Shown here: piece after piece, positions 52,721-61,053 of the stretch
Layout: each line of letters opens with the position of its first letter
Position numbering within the stretch: position 1 is the stretch's first letter
Assembly (NCBI RefSeq): GCF_024494685.1
Contig: NZ_JANHDM010000001.1
Span: 62,001-126,000 of the forward strand
Origin: Halorubrum rubrum
Lineage (GTDB): Archaea > Halobacteriota > Halobacteria > Halobacteriales > Haloferacaceae
Reading direction: 5' to 3'
Length of the DNA stretch: 64,000 nt
Program-made: the position numbers and the translations under genes
The notes under the pieces: model-generated
The model's database searches: none
Told to the model about the DNA's origin: nothing
The model's input: the letters and a program-made list of their open reading frames with translations, nothing else

Positions 52721-55153
52721 TTATAGTGATTGCTCGTATGCGTAGTAGTACGAGTTGACCAGTGCGTTCTCCCAGTCGGAGAGCTTCTTGAGGTCGTACA
52801 GATCGTTTTCGACGAGGTATTCGCGGATCGCCTCAACGAAGGCTTTGGCCTGTTCAGGCGTTGCGTGTCCCGCGTAATCTTCTCGATCAGCAGCGGCGTA
52901 CACCTGGCTCTCGACGTACTCAATAAGCCGGTCATCATCCATCTGCTGGTTCTTTCCGCTGAGGAAGGCATCGAGTGCCTCGCGGAATATTTTTGTTTTC
53001 TTATACTTGCTGTCGAACTGTTTACCGAAGAGGTCGATACCTCGTTCGGCGACGGTTTTCATTTCCATGAATTCGGTTTCATGATAGTTTTCGAAGTACT
53101 CTTTGAGGTCTGTCAGCCTGACTGCGTGGTCGTGGTTGACAACCGCGAAGTTCGCAATGCTGTGGAACGTGTCACGGTCGAGTTGGAGGTACGGATTGCT
53201 CATACCAGCATCCTGTCCGACCATGCTCATGAGTTTGAACAGCTGGAGTGCGCGCCGAAGGTGGGAATCGGTTCGGTCGTTCTCAATGAACGACGGTAGT
53301 GGCCCAAACCGTTCGGCTTCATCCAGCCCGAGGAGTTCTTGTGGTCGGGTGGTCTCCTCGTCAGCGAAGACCGCATCCGCGCTTTCAAAGCGCGTGAACG
53401 GCCGTCCGATGACCACCTTCATCCCTGATTCCTGGGCGGCTCGCATCACCTGCCGAACCACCGCCATACGGTGGTTTTCGTCCAGCACGTAAACCGGCTG
53501 GAGGAAGTACTGCGGTTGGATGAGACTGTTTGCTATCTCCGGATCGTCCAGTTCATCTCCATCTCCCTGAACGATATTCCCAACGCGGTTACTCCGTAGT
53601 CGAACATCGCCGAGGAAATCATCGAAATAGAAGTAGGCGATCTCAAGACTGTTGTTGGTACTTACATCGTACTGCTCACAGATAGAGGAGAGAAGTGCAT
53701 ATTCGAGGTTACAGACTTCACAAATGGATTTGTATTTCGCGTGAGGTGGAACACGGCGTGAGTATTCCTGTGTCCGGTAGACAGCACTCAATCCTTTCTG
53801 GTATTTAGTGTCCGCCTGTGCCCCACAGAGGAAACACATCTCATCCTTCGAACCGAGAGCCGGAGCGATCCGTCCCTCGAAGAGGCGGTCTACGACAGCC
53901 CCGATCGCGTCGATCTCAGGTTCAAGATCATCATGGAGAGAGTGCTGTACTTCATCACGCAAAATTTCCAAATCAGATCTGTAGTCTTCATAATTCTCAC
54001 AAAGATGTGCGAGAAATTGTACCTTCACTTTCTGTCCTTTGGTGCTTTTTCCCCCTTCGATGGAATCATACACCTCATTGAATGTGGTAGTTAGCCTCTC
54101 TGTGGGGTATTCCTTCCACCCATTCTCATATATCGCTTTGATTAGTACTGGAAGGTATTCCTCAAATCCATCTGGAACGCGCTCAAAAGAATCATCTCGG
54201 CCAGAGCCGGATTTGAGTAGATTCTTCGCTTTTTGTCGGATATTCTCCTCTTTTCTCTCTACAGGTATTGCAATTTCTTCAAGGATATCATAATCAAATG
54301 AATTCCAAGTGAGCTTACACTCGAACTGAAACGTACTGATCTGATCTGGAACACGTTCGGCAACGGCTTCTTTCAATGTTGATCGGTCAATAGGTTCGCC
54401 GAGATAGACGATTGAATCTGGAGAGCTACCGACGATGACACCGTAAGTATGATCCCCGATTTCACCTGCAATGACTTCTTTTGCCGTCCCCAGTAGTGTA
54501 TCGTTCAAAATCGGTTGTTCAAGTCGAGTGAACTCGATACGCTGAACATCTTCAGTACTCATTAAGGTGCTGAGCTGATCATGGACACCTTCAACACCCT
54601 GTTTGAGCGCGACAGAGGCAGTACTATCCCCGATTCGGCAGTAGCGTTCTAATCCGTTGAATGAAGTGGCAACTCCTCGTGTCTCGGTACTGTTTTCTCT
54701 CGTTTCAGTCCGTTGTACGAGATACTGTAGATCGTCTCGGTAACCTTCACCGAGGAAGTCTTCTATGCCGAACGGGTCACCGTCTCGGTCTTCTCCATCT
54801 TTGTCCGGTCCCGGATCAAAATACCAGTTGAACGCTTCGCTGGTGTTGCCCTCGACATCGATGCCGTAAGCTTCGCGTACAAATTTATCCGTATCATGGA
54901 GAGCAAGTGCGGCAGCGAGAACCTGTACATCCTCGCCGTAATCTTCATACAAGTCTTCGTCCTCTCCCACAGCTTCGTAGACAAATGCGTTCACACCAAC
55001 CGTGACCGCGTTCAGTATATGCGCCGCCAGAGAACAGTTCGCGGAGGAATCGACTTTCGCATCATACTGTCCAGCCGCATCAATGACGTTCGCATAGAGA
55101 TCTGTACTCCCAACGATCGTTTCATGCGCGTCACGAGCAGCATCCGGATTCAT
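52721..55153 (-). CDS. cas10d: Type I-D large subunit Cas10d (Csc3)
   Basis: 810 aa. The N-terminal HD-type nuclease has His45 in SLAAHILNAV and the His86-Asp87 pair in LALHDTDKF. A zinc finger CFLCG...CEVC lies near the middle (about residues 435-475), in the Cas10 arrangement, without the GGDD cyclase motif of type III Cas10. This HD-plus-zinc large subunit is the hallmark of type I-D. GC is low here compared with the core. It overlaps cas6 by 4 nt. Confidence 0.92.
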   Translation of the reverse strand: MNPDAARDAHETIVGSTDLYANVIDAAGQYDAKVDSSANCSLAAHILNAVTVGVNAFVYEAVGEDEDLYEDYGEDVQVLAAALALHDTDKFVREAYGIDVEGNTSEAFNWYFDPGPDKDGEDRDGDPFGIEDFLGEGYRDDLQYLVQRTETRENSTETRGVATSFNGLERYCRIGDSTASVALKQGVEGVHDQLSTLMSTEDVQRIEFTRLEQPILNDTLLGTAKEVIAGEIGDHTYGVIVGSSPDSIVYLGEPIDRSTLKEAVAERVPDQISTFQFECKLTWNSFDYDILEEIAIPVERKEENIRQKAKNLLKSGSGRDDSFERVPDGFEEYLPVLIKAIYENGWKEYPTERLTTTFNEVYDSIEGGKSTKGQKVKVQFLAHLCENYEDYRSDLEILRDEVQHSLHDDLEPEIDAIGAVVDRLFEGRIAPALGSKDEMCFLCGAQADTKYQKGLSAVYRTQEYSRRVPPHAKYKSICEVCNLEYALLSSICEQYDVSTNNSLEIAYFYFDDFLGDVRLRSNRVGNIVQGDGDELDDPEIANSLIQPQYFLQPVYVLDENHRMAVVRQVMRAAQESGMKVVIGRPFTRFESADAVFADEETTRPQELLGLDEAERFGPLPSFIENDRTDSHLRRALQLFKLMSMVGQDAGMSNPYLQLDRDTFHSIANFAVVNHDHAVRLTDLKEYFENYHETEFMEMKTVAERGIDLFGKQFDSKYKKTKIFREALDAFLSGKNQQMDDDRLIEYVESQVYAAADREDYAGHATPEQAKAFVEAIREYLVENDLYDLKKLSDWENALVNSYYYAYEQSL

Positions 55154-56016
55154 TGATCAGTCACCTCTGTAGTAATATCACCACATCCGCGAGCAACGGC
55201 ACTTCCGACACCTGAGTACTCACCGAATAACGCGAGTGCGGTCACCGCGTTCTGTACGGAGTCACTTGCGTCTTTGAACGCGTACTCACAGGTACCTGAA
55301 AATCCCTGTCGAAATATCGGACGGGCGTTCCCGTCGCTGTCGTCGACACGGTTCACGAGCACGCTGTGAGTCCGATAGCTTCGGGCATCGGGTTTCTCGA
55401 TCACCGACGCGGCCAATGTCTCGCGATCGATGTCGAGTTCCAGCTCATCCGGAGCCGTCTTGTTCCACTTGCCGAGCAAGCTCGAAAACACAGCCGTCCG
55501 AGTCGGGAACATCGTTGTCACCGAGCCAGCCTCCTCGATACACGTCGCCGTCCGAAACTCGATCTCGACGCTCGGGTCATCGTGAGCCGCCGCCTCCGAG
55601 AGCAACGTCTCATGGGACGTGTTTTCACTCTCGAACGAATCGATGTGGAGCCGGCCGTGCGTCAGTTCAAGTGGTTCGTCGGCGAGAACCAACGCCGAGA
55701 CGAGTCCCTCGAAGATCGCCTCATCCTCGGGATCGGTGATGCCGAGCGCAAGCCTGTACTCGCTATCGGGGAGTACGCGTTTGTGGTGAGAACGGTTGCC
55801 CTCGCCGAACGGTCCCTGAAGCCCGCTGTTGTGAAGGCTTCCGATCTCCGAGTCGTGGACACGGGCACTGACGTCTTCGTCCGCCGACTCCAACAGGGCC
55901 AACAGCGCGCTGTAAACCGAATAGCCGTCGGACTGTGGTACGTCGAATCGCTCGTCGGAATGGAGCGATAATTCGACCTGTCGAAGACGGCTCGCCGATT
56001 CCGAATGGGTTTCCAT
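55150..56016 (-). CDS. cas6: CRISPR RNA endoribonuclease Cas6
   Basis: 288 aa. Two ferredoxin-like halves; the C-terminal Cas6 signature with glycine-rich loops is FRQGFSGTCEYAFKD followed by ALFGEYSGVGSAVARGCGDI. It cuts within the repeat so each crRNA keeps the 8-nt ATTGAAAC handle. It is the first gene of the cas operon, with a TATA-like TTTTATG 33-39 nt upstream of its ATG. Confidence 0.92.
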   Translation of the reverse strand: METHSESASRLRQVELSLHSDERFDVPQSDGYSVYSALLALLESADEDVSARVHDSEIGSLHNSGLQGPFGEGNRSHHKRVLPDSEYRLALGITDPEDEAIFEGLVSALVLADEPLELTHGRLHIDSFESENTSHETLLSEAAAHDDPSVEIEFRTATCIEEAGSVTTMFPTRTAVFSSLLGKWNKTAPDELELDIDRETLAASVIEKPDARSYRTHSVLVNRVDDSDGNARPIFRQGFSGTCEYAFKDASDSVQNAVTALALFGEYSGVGSAVARGCGDITTEVTDQ

Positions 56017-56048
56017 GTGATCGACACCGAGAAATTGCGATCAACTAT

Positions 56049-56132
56049 CATAAAACCAGCGACCTATCGGATCTGGAACTGTTAGGACACGATTACAGGA
56101 TACTGCAACGTTATACGTCTACGATCAGACGT
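56049..56132. promoter_or_regulatory. Divergent cas6/csa3 promoter region
   Basis: On the minus strand TTTTATG (56049-56055) serves cas6. On the plus strand GTTATAC (56110-56116) serves csa3, 26-32 nt before its ATG. The inverted repeat ACGTCT (56115-56120) and AGACGT (56127-56132) with a 6-nt centre overlaps the csa3 box and is a candidate Csa3 site. Confidence 0.55.
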
Positions 56133-56141
56133 GATCGACGA

Positions 56142-56798
56142 ATGACTACGTACGTCTCGCCGATAGGGTTCAACACGACCAGTGTGACGCGGACGTTACT
56201 TGACTACGGTATCGACGGCGAGGATACGGTTATACTGGTCCGACCTGCCACTGAGACAGACGACAACCGGGCTGCCGAGGCTGTTTCAGATGTCGAGCGA
56301 CTATTGCAAGAGATCGAACCGCAGATCTCGGTTACTGTCCGTCGGATCCCCCACGATGATTTTGAGACTGCGGTCATGAACTGTAGTGAATTGATTCGGA
56401 CAGCCACGGGAAGGGTCGTTGTAAGTCTCAGTGGCGGCGCTCGTGACGTGTTGCTTCCGTTGACGGTTGCGACGATGGCTCATCATGGTGAGATCGAATC
56501 AACGTTGGGATACAGCGATATCGACGGTCAGGTCCGTGAGTGGATGCTCCCAAATATTACGGTTACGCCATCAGATGGAGCCCATCAGACCCTTGCGGTG
56601 ATCGGAAATCATGATTCCGAGATATCGATACCAAATCTCACGAAGCGATCGGGATCCGCGAAAAGTACGATCACGAGACATGTGAACGTACTTGAGGAGG
56701 ATAGATTGGTTACAGCACGAATCAAAGACCGAGTTAAGTACGTCTCGATTACATTTACTGGTCAACTCTTCCTTGTAACAAATGAAAAACCAGATTAG
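56142..56798 (+). CDS. csa3: Csa3-type CARF-HTH transcriptional regulator
   Basis: 218 aa from ATG 56142. The CARF domain (about 1-135) starts MTTYVSPIGFNTTSVTRTLLD and has the ligand loop VVSLSGGARDVLLPLTVA. A linker leads to a winged helix (about 150-205; LTKRSGSAKSTITRHVNVLEEDRLV). Csa3 proteins sense cyclic oligonucleotides or related signals and control cas genes or adaptation. Its divergent placement opposite cas6 fits this. Confidence 0.9.
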   Translation: MTTYVSPIGFNTTSVTRTLLDYGIDGEDTVILVRPATETDDNRAAEAVSDVERLLQEIEPQISVTVRRIPHDDFETAVMNCSELIRTATGRVVVSLSGGARDVLLPLTVATMAHHGEIESTLGYSDIDGQVREWMLPNITVTPSDGAHQTLAVIGNHDSEISIPNLTKRSGSAKSTITRHVNVLEEDRLVTARIKDRVKYVSITFTGQLFLVTNEKPD

Positions 56799-57031
56799 TC
56801 TGAGATATTTGAATACGTATGTTTAAAACAATCATTCGTCCGTCTCCTCAATTTTGACCTGGATCGAACGATCTGGAACCTGGGGATAGTATTGGGACGC
56901 TCACGGACACCGAGAACATACATGACTGAATCCGGTCACGACAGCTAACCCTACAAGTCGGTGATTCTCATATAAAATCTGATATTTTCTGACTACACTG
57001 CCGAGAGTATCAGCGCACTACGGCGATTGGA

Positions 57032-58072
57032 TCAGTATTTGCTCGAGAAATCTAGCTCCGAATATTCGTACGTGTAACACTTGATCCCGTTCTCCTCACA
57101 GTGCTTCGCAAGCTCTCCCGGCGAGACGTTCTCCTCCTCGAAATCAGCCAAGAACGCGACTACCACGTTGTCATCGCCACGCTCCTCGGAGCCTTCCACC
57201 ACGACGGCCGTGTTCGGATCGTTGTGGCTGGTCTTGAGTACCCGGTCCCCCGGCACATACGGGTTCTCCGCGAACGCGAGATTCTCGTGTTTGTACGTCC
57301 AGAGCTTGATGTCCTGGTCGTCACAGTACGACGCGAGGATCGCTGGGTGGTAGTCCCGCCACGCACCCGGCCCTTCATCGAGCGAACTCGGGAACGCGAC
57401 CCGCACCGCTTCCCCGTCCATTTCGTGTCCGAACGCCCCGGTGTTCTGCTCCGGCGGTAACACCTCGACGACGATCCCCACCGACGGCTCCGCGTCGCCG
57501 GCCTTCACCACTCGATCCCCCGGTGAGAACGGATTCTCCGGCTTCTGATTCATGTGGGCGGTATTAGGCCCGAGGTCGAGCAACTCGTTCATCGGTCGTG
57601 CCGCGAGGTGGTCGAGTTTCTCCGGAGAGTCCCCGGAGAAGGCCGCCTCCGTTTCGACCTTCGACTTCAGGGTCTCGAGGCGCTCCCACCCGAGTAGCAT
57701 CAGACTGTCCTCGTTGTCCCGGTGCCAGACCATCACCACGATGTCGTCGTCGGGGTCCCGCTCAACCAAGGACTCGGGAAGAAAGGCAGAGACGTCCCGT
57801 GAGGACTTCACATCGACCGTGTAGTCGAACACCTCGAAGTCATATCCGGAGAAACTCTCGGAGTTACACCGCCGGATCGCCTCCTCGTTTTCCCACTCCC
57901 ACATCTCGACGGGGAGGTACTCGCGACAGAACTGCTCGAACGCGAGCTCGCCGAGGTTGCCGATCCGCTTGACGTCCAGATCGTCGGCTCCCTGAATGAC
58001 CGCTTGGTGGTGGGCTCGCTCGTGATCGATCTCGTCCGGAATGAACCGGTACATTACTTGAGTATTAGACAC
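57032..58072 (-). CDS. Nuclease-like protein with duplicated C-terminal module
   Basis: 346 aa. The N-terminal half (about 35-150) looks like a PD-(D/E)XK fold: GELAFEQFCREYL, then GYDFEVFDYTVDVKSSRD with the D and D-x-K pair, then VVMVWHRDNEDSLMLLGWE. Two modules follow, at about 180-268 and 272-343. Each starts P(F/Y)xPGDRVxK, has VVE, VxVAF and CxxxxIKxxTY, and ends LxF. I do not recognise the protein. It lies next to csa3 in the defence region and is a candidate nucleic-acid-degrading factor. Confidence 0.65.
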   Translation of the reverse strand: MSNTQVMYRFIPDEIDHERAHHQAVIQGADDLDVKRIGNLGELAFEQFCREYLPVEMWEWENEEAIRRCNSESFSGYDFEVFDYTVDVKSSRDVSAFLPESLVERDPDDDIVVMVWHRDNEDSLMLLGWERLETLKSKVETEAAFSGDSPEKLDHLAARPMNELLDLGPNTAHMNQKPENPFSPGDRVVKAGDAEPSVGIVVEVLPPEQNTGAFGHEMDGEAVRVAFPSSLDEGPGAWRDYHPAILASYCDDQDIKLWTYKHENLAFAENPYVPGDRVLKTSHNDPNTAVVVEGSEERGDDNVVVAFLADFEEENVSPGELAKHCEENGIKCYTYEYSELDFSSKY

Positions 58073-58452
58073 CGGATAAATATACGTTCAGTACGAGATA
58101 TCAAATTAAAGAACGAGAGGAGAAGAAGCGTTGCGATCTCGTCCCCCAACGATAGCGATCGGTCGTTCGTGGGACGCCGAAGCCAGACTGCCCTGGCACG
58201 AGGAAACGGCCGACCACCCAAAGGACGTTACCACAACTCCGTCACGTGTATTTCACGAACCGCACGACGGCGACGATCACCCGCCACGCTGCGTGACGAA
58301 CGCAAATTCGTCACTGCGGTTCGTCTTATATACACCCGGCCGCCGTCCTGTCAATTCATCCCCTCAGAAAACGTGACAGGCGCGACGAGCGCTGATTCGA
58401 CTGTCGAACGACGAGACCGTTCAGGCGTGAGGCGGTCGAATTCGGGCTGTGG
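58073..58452. other. Gene-free gap with dispersed-repeat copy A
   Basis: 380 nt between the nuclease-like gene and the methyltransferase gene. It contains a 67-nt repeat at 58379-58445 that recurs at 62646-62712 (61 of 67 identical). The rest has no coding frame I trust. Confidence 0.55.
58379..58445 (+). repeat. 67-nt dispersed repeat, copy A
   Basis: Begins GGCGCGACGAGCGCTG and ends GAGGCGGTCGAATTCGG; 61 of 67 bases match copy B at 62646-62712. Both are intergenic and both carry GTTCAGGCGTGAGGCGGTCGA. No coding or mobile-element function is evident. Confidence 0.8.
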
Positions 58453-59058
58453 TCAGCCGGGTGGGGTCCCAACTATCGCTGAGATGGCGGCAGTCGTCGG
58501 ATCGGAACTCTCGAAGACTTCCCTGTCGGAGATACCCAAAAAGAACTCTTGCTCGCCATCGACGTGTTCCAATATCGTTTCGGTCAGCGTCTCGGAATCT
58601 CGGTGGATCATCCGCTGGAAATAGGACCCCTCTCGCTGTAGGTTCGATTGTACGTACTCGGAGCGTGTGTTCAACACGAGTGTCACGAGGGTTCCCTCGG
58701 AAGCGAGGACGCGGGTCGCCTCGGAAAGTGCTGAATCGACATCGGGAATGAATTCGAGTGTTGAAACGAAGACGACAGTATCGACCGACGCCGTTGCAAT
58801 GGGAAGTGCGGTCGCATCACCGAGAACGATCGGTACAGCAACTCGGTCTCGGGCTGCTTGAACCATCTCCTCCGAGCGATCTAACCCGAGTATGTCGTAC
58901 TCTGGAAAGCGCTCTTCGAGTGAACCGATTCCGCATCCTACGTTCAGAATCCGGTCATCTCCGGTGACGTGCTGTTTGACGTAGGCGGCCTCTCGATCCA
59001 TGATCGTAGTCCCAAACTCGGTCTCACAGAATCGAATGAAACTCTGGACGTCGGTCAT
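58453..59058 (-). CDS. Class I SAM-dependent methyltransferase
   Basis: A 201-aa Methyltransf_11-type protein. Motif I is ILNVGCGIGSLEERFPEY, the acidic loop is LGLDRSEEM, motif III is VLGDATALPIATASVDTVVF, and the EFIPDVDSALSEATRVL segment follows. The substrate could be a small molecule or a lipid quinone; the sequence does not decide. Not obviously part of the CRISPR system. Confidence 0.85.
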   Translation of the reverse strand: MTDVQSFIRFCETEFGTTIMDREAAYVKQHVTGDDRILNVGCGIGSLEERFPEYDILGLDRSEEMVQAARDRVAVPIVLGDATALPIATASVDTVVFVSTLEFIPDVDSALSEATRVLASEGTLVTLVLNTRSEYVQSNLQREGSYFQRMIHRDSETLTETILEHVDGEQEFFLGISDREVFESSDPTTAAISAIVGTPPG

Positions 59059-59116
59059 CTTAGTGGGAGAGTTGTGTTGAATAACGTAAATCGTTGTCTG
59101 GAGGACCGATGACGGA

Positions 59117-59851
59117 CTAGTCGGCGGCTCGTTCGGTCCGTCGAGTCTTCTCTACTTGTAGCGGATCGCCTGTCGATGTCGCGGTAACCAGTCGCAGGAA
59201 CTGTCCCGCGTTCGTGAGGAGTTTATTCTCTGCTTTCCGGAGGTGTTCTTCGTACGTCGAACGAGCGACTGCCGTCTGATCCGCCAGATCCCGGAGCGAG
59301 GTGTTCCGCGGTTGCTCGTAGTACCCACGTTCCAGTGCTAGCTGGAGTGCTGCTAACTGCCGGTCAGTGACGTTCTCGAACAGTTGATTTGCCGGGGCCA
59401 ACATACTGTGCGGAATCTGCTTCTCCGAAATCGACGTTTTCGAGAGCAGTTCGATCTCCCGATCGGAGCGAAGATCGCCGAGCAGCTCTCGGATGTCTTC
59501 GCCGTCGAACGCGACTACCGTGTAGTGCTCCCAGCCTTGGCGGTAGATCGTCGGCGACTGATACAGGCAGTTGTGTTTCTCGAAGCGGTCGATAATCGAC
59601 TGTTCGAGTGAACAGAGACACGACTGTGTGACGACGTGATACCCGTCGTCATTCCTCGACTCGTGTAGAACGGTTCCGAGGTGGTCGATATCGTCACGCA
59701 GCTCGTCGGTCGGAGTCGTCTCTGAGGTGATTTCCAGCACCTGGCAGTCGCTCAGCGGCCACTCACGGACGGTCAAGTCCGGATGTCGTTCCGAAATCTC
59801 TCGGTACGGACACTCGTGTTTAACCCGAATCGAGGCCTCGTACAAGCTCAT
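59117..59851 (-). CDS. HTH_10 (bacterio-opsin activator-like) regulator
   Basis: 244 aa. The C-terminus has the HTH_10 signature: LTDRQLAALQLALERGYYEQPRNTSLRDLAD with QTAVARSTYEEHLRKAENKLL. The first 160 residues are a sensor domain (starting ASIRVKHECPYREIS) with Cys residues at CPY, DCQ, SCLC and NCL that could sense redox or sulfur. It faces the rhodanese-MBL gene, so it may control it through the shared 89-nt gap. Confidence 0.88.
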   Translation of the reverse strand: MSLYEASIRVKHECPYREISERHPDLTVREWPLSDCQVLEITSETTPTDELRDDIDHLGTVLHESRNDDGYHVVTQSCLCSLEQSIIDRFEKHNCLYQSPTIYRQGWEHYTVVAFDGEDIRELLGDLRSDREIELLSKTSISEKQIPHSMLAPANQLFENVTDRQLAALQLALERGYYEQPRNTSLRDLADQTAVARSTYEEHLRKAENKLLTNAGQFLRLVTATSTGDPLQVEKTRRTERAAD

Positions 59852-59940
59852 ACCGATCGTTTTGAGCTAGTCAAAATTAACAGTGCCGGTCATGTCCGGC
59901 AGTATTCATATACAAGTATACCTCCGATCCACAAACACCG

Positions 59941-61053
59941 ATGCAAGAGATCTCGCCGGAAAAACTCAGTGAGCAGTTACGAACTGGCGACGGCAAGCCA
60001 CTCGTCCTCGATATTCGCCACCGAGAAGACTTCGAGGAGTGGCATATTCCGGGTAGTATCAACGTCGACGTCTACGACGAATTAACTGACAACCCTGAAC
60101 AAGCCAAGGGACCGCTTTCGGACCTCCCCCGTGAAGAGGCGATCGTTACTGTCTGTGCCGCGGGTGTCGTCTCGGAGACCGCGACGGAAGCGCTCCGAGA
60201 GCTGGACTACGACGCGGTGACGCTCACGGACGGAATGAACGGCTGGAGCCGCGTACACCGACACGCGGAAGTATCGGCGGATCTCGATGGCACGCTCATT
60301 CAGGTCGCCCGTCCGGGGAAGGGATGCCTCTCACACGTCCTCGTCTCAGACGGCGAAGCCGCAGTCTTCGACCCCTCACACTATCTCGATGAGTACGATG
60401 CGATTCTGGATGAGCACGACGCCGACCTCGTCGGTGTCTTCGACACCCACGCCCACGCGGACCACGTCTCGGGTGCTGCGGAACTCGCAGGTCGTCACGG
60501 CGTCCCGTACTATCTCCATCCGAAGGATGCGCTTGCCATCGACGCGACGCCGGTTGAGGATGGACAGACTCTCACGGTCGGCAGTCTCGATATTGCGGTC
60601 ATTCACACACCGGGACACAGCGAAGGGAGCGTCTCGTTCGACATCGACGGAACAGCGTTGATCACGGGTGATACGCTCTTCCACGAGAGCGTCGGGCGTG
60701 TCGAGCTCGGCGTCGAAGCCGGTATCGAAGACTCCGACGTCGAACAGAATGCTGCGACGCTTTACGAGAGTCTTCAGCGGCTGCTGAACGGGCCAGACGA
60801 TGCGGTTGTGCTGCCTGCACACGATCCCGGCTCGCCTGAACCGCCGGTGACTGCGACCCTCGCTGAGGTAAAAGAACGGAATACGGATCTCGGCCGCGAC
60901 CGCGACGAGTTCGTCGAAGAACTCGCGTCGGACATCCCGGATCATCCCCCGAATTTCGAGCGGGTCAAGCGAACGAACGTCGGTCGAGAGTCGGTTCCTA
61001 CCGACGAGTTGGCTGAACTGGAGCTGGGTCCCAACAACTGCGCTGCCGAATGA
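59941..61053 (+). CDS. Rhodanese-metallo-beta-lactamase fusion protein
   Basis: 370 aa. An N-terminal rhodanese domain has the active Cys72 in VTVCAAGVVSE. The metallo-beta-lactamase domain has the zinc motif THAHADHVSG, then HTPGHSEGSVSF and LITGDTLFHESVGRVELG. Domain order is rhodanese then MBL, so it resembles persulfide-dioxygenase/sulfurtransferase hybrids used in sulfide or persulfide handling. It overlaps the MFS gene by 4 nt and diverges from a Cys-rich regulator. Confidence 0.87.
   Translation: MQEISPEKLSEQLRTGDGKPLVLDIRHREDFEEWHIPGSINVDVYDELTDNPEQAKGPLSDLPREEAIVTVCAAGVVSETATEALRELDYDAVTLTDGMNGWSRVHRHAEVSADLDGTLIQVARPGKGCLSHVLVSDGEAAVFDPSHYLDEYDAILDEHDADLVGVFDTHAHADHVSGAAELAGRHGVPYYLHPKDALAIDATPVEDGQTLTVGSLDIAVIHTPGHSEGSVSFDIDGTALITGDTLFHESVGRVELGVEAGIEDSDVEQNAATLYESLQRLLNGPDDAVVLPAHDPGSPEPPVTATLAEVKERNTDLGRDRDEFVEELASDIPDHPPNFERVKRTNVGRESVPTDELAELELGPNNCAAE

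Noticed and set aside
52714-52971. 86-residue extension of Csc2
   Set aside because: It lies inside cas10d in another frame; Csc2 starts naturally at 52713.
46240-56940. Spacer 46240-46273 shares ATACATGACTGAA with the gap after csa3
   Set aside because: A 13-nt identity is within chance expectation and lies at the spacer edge.
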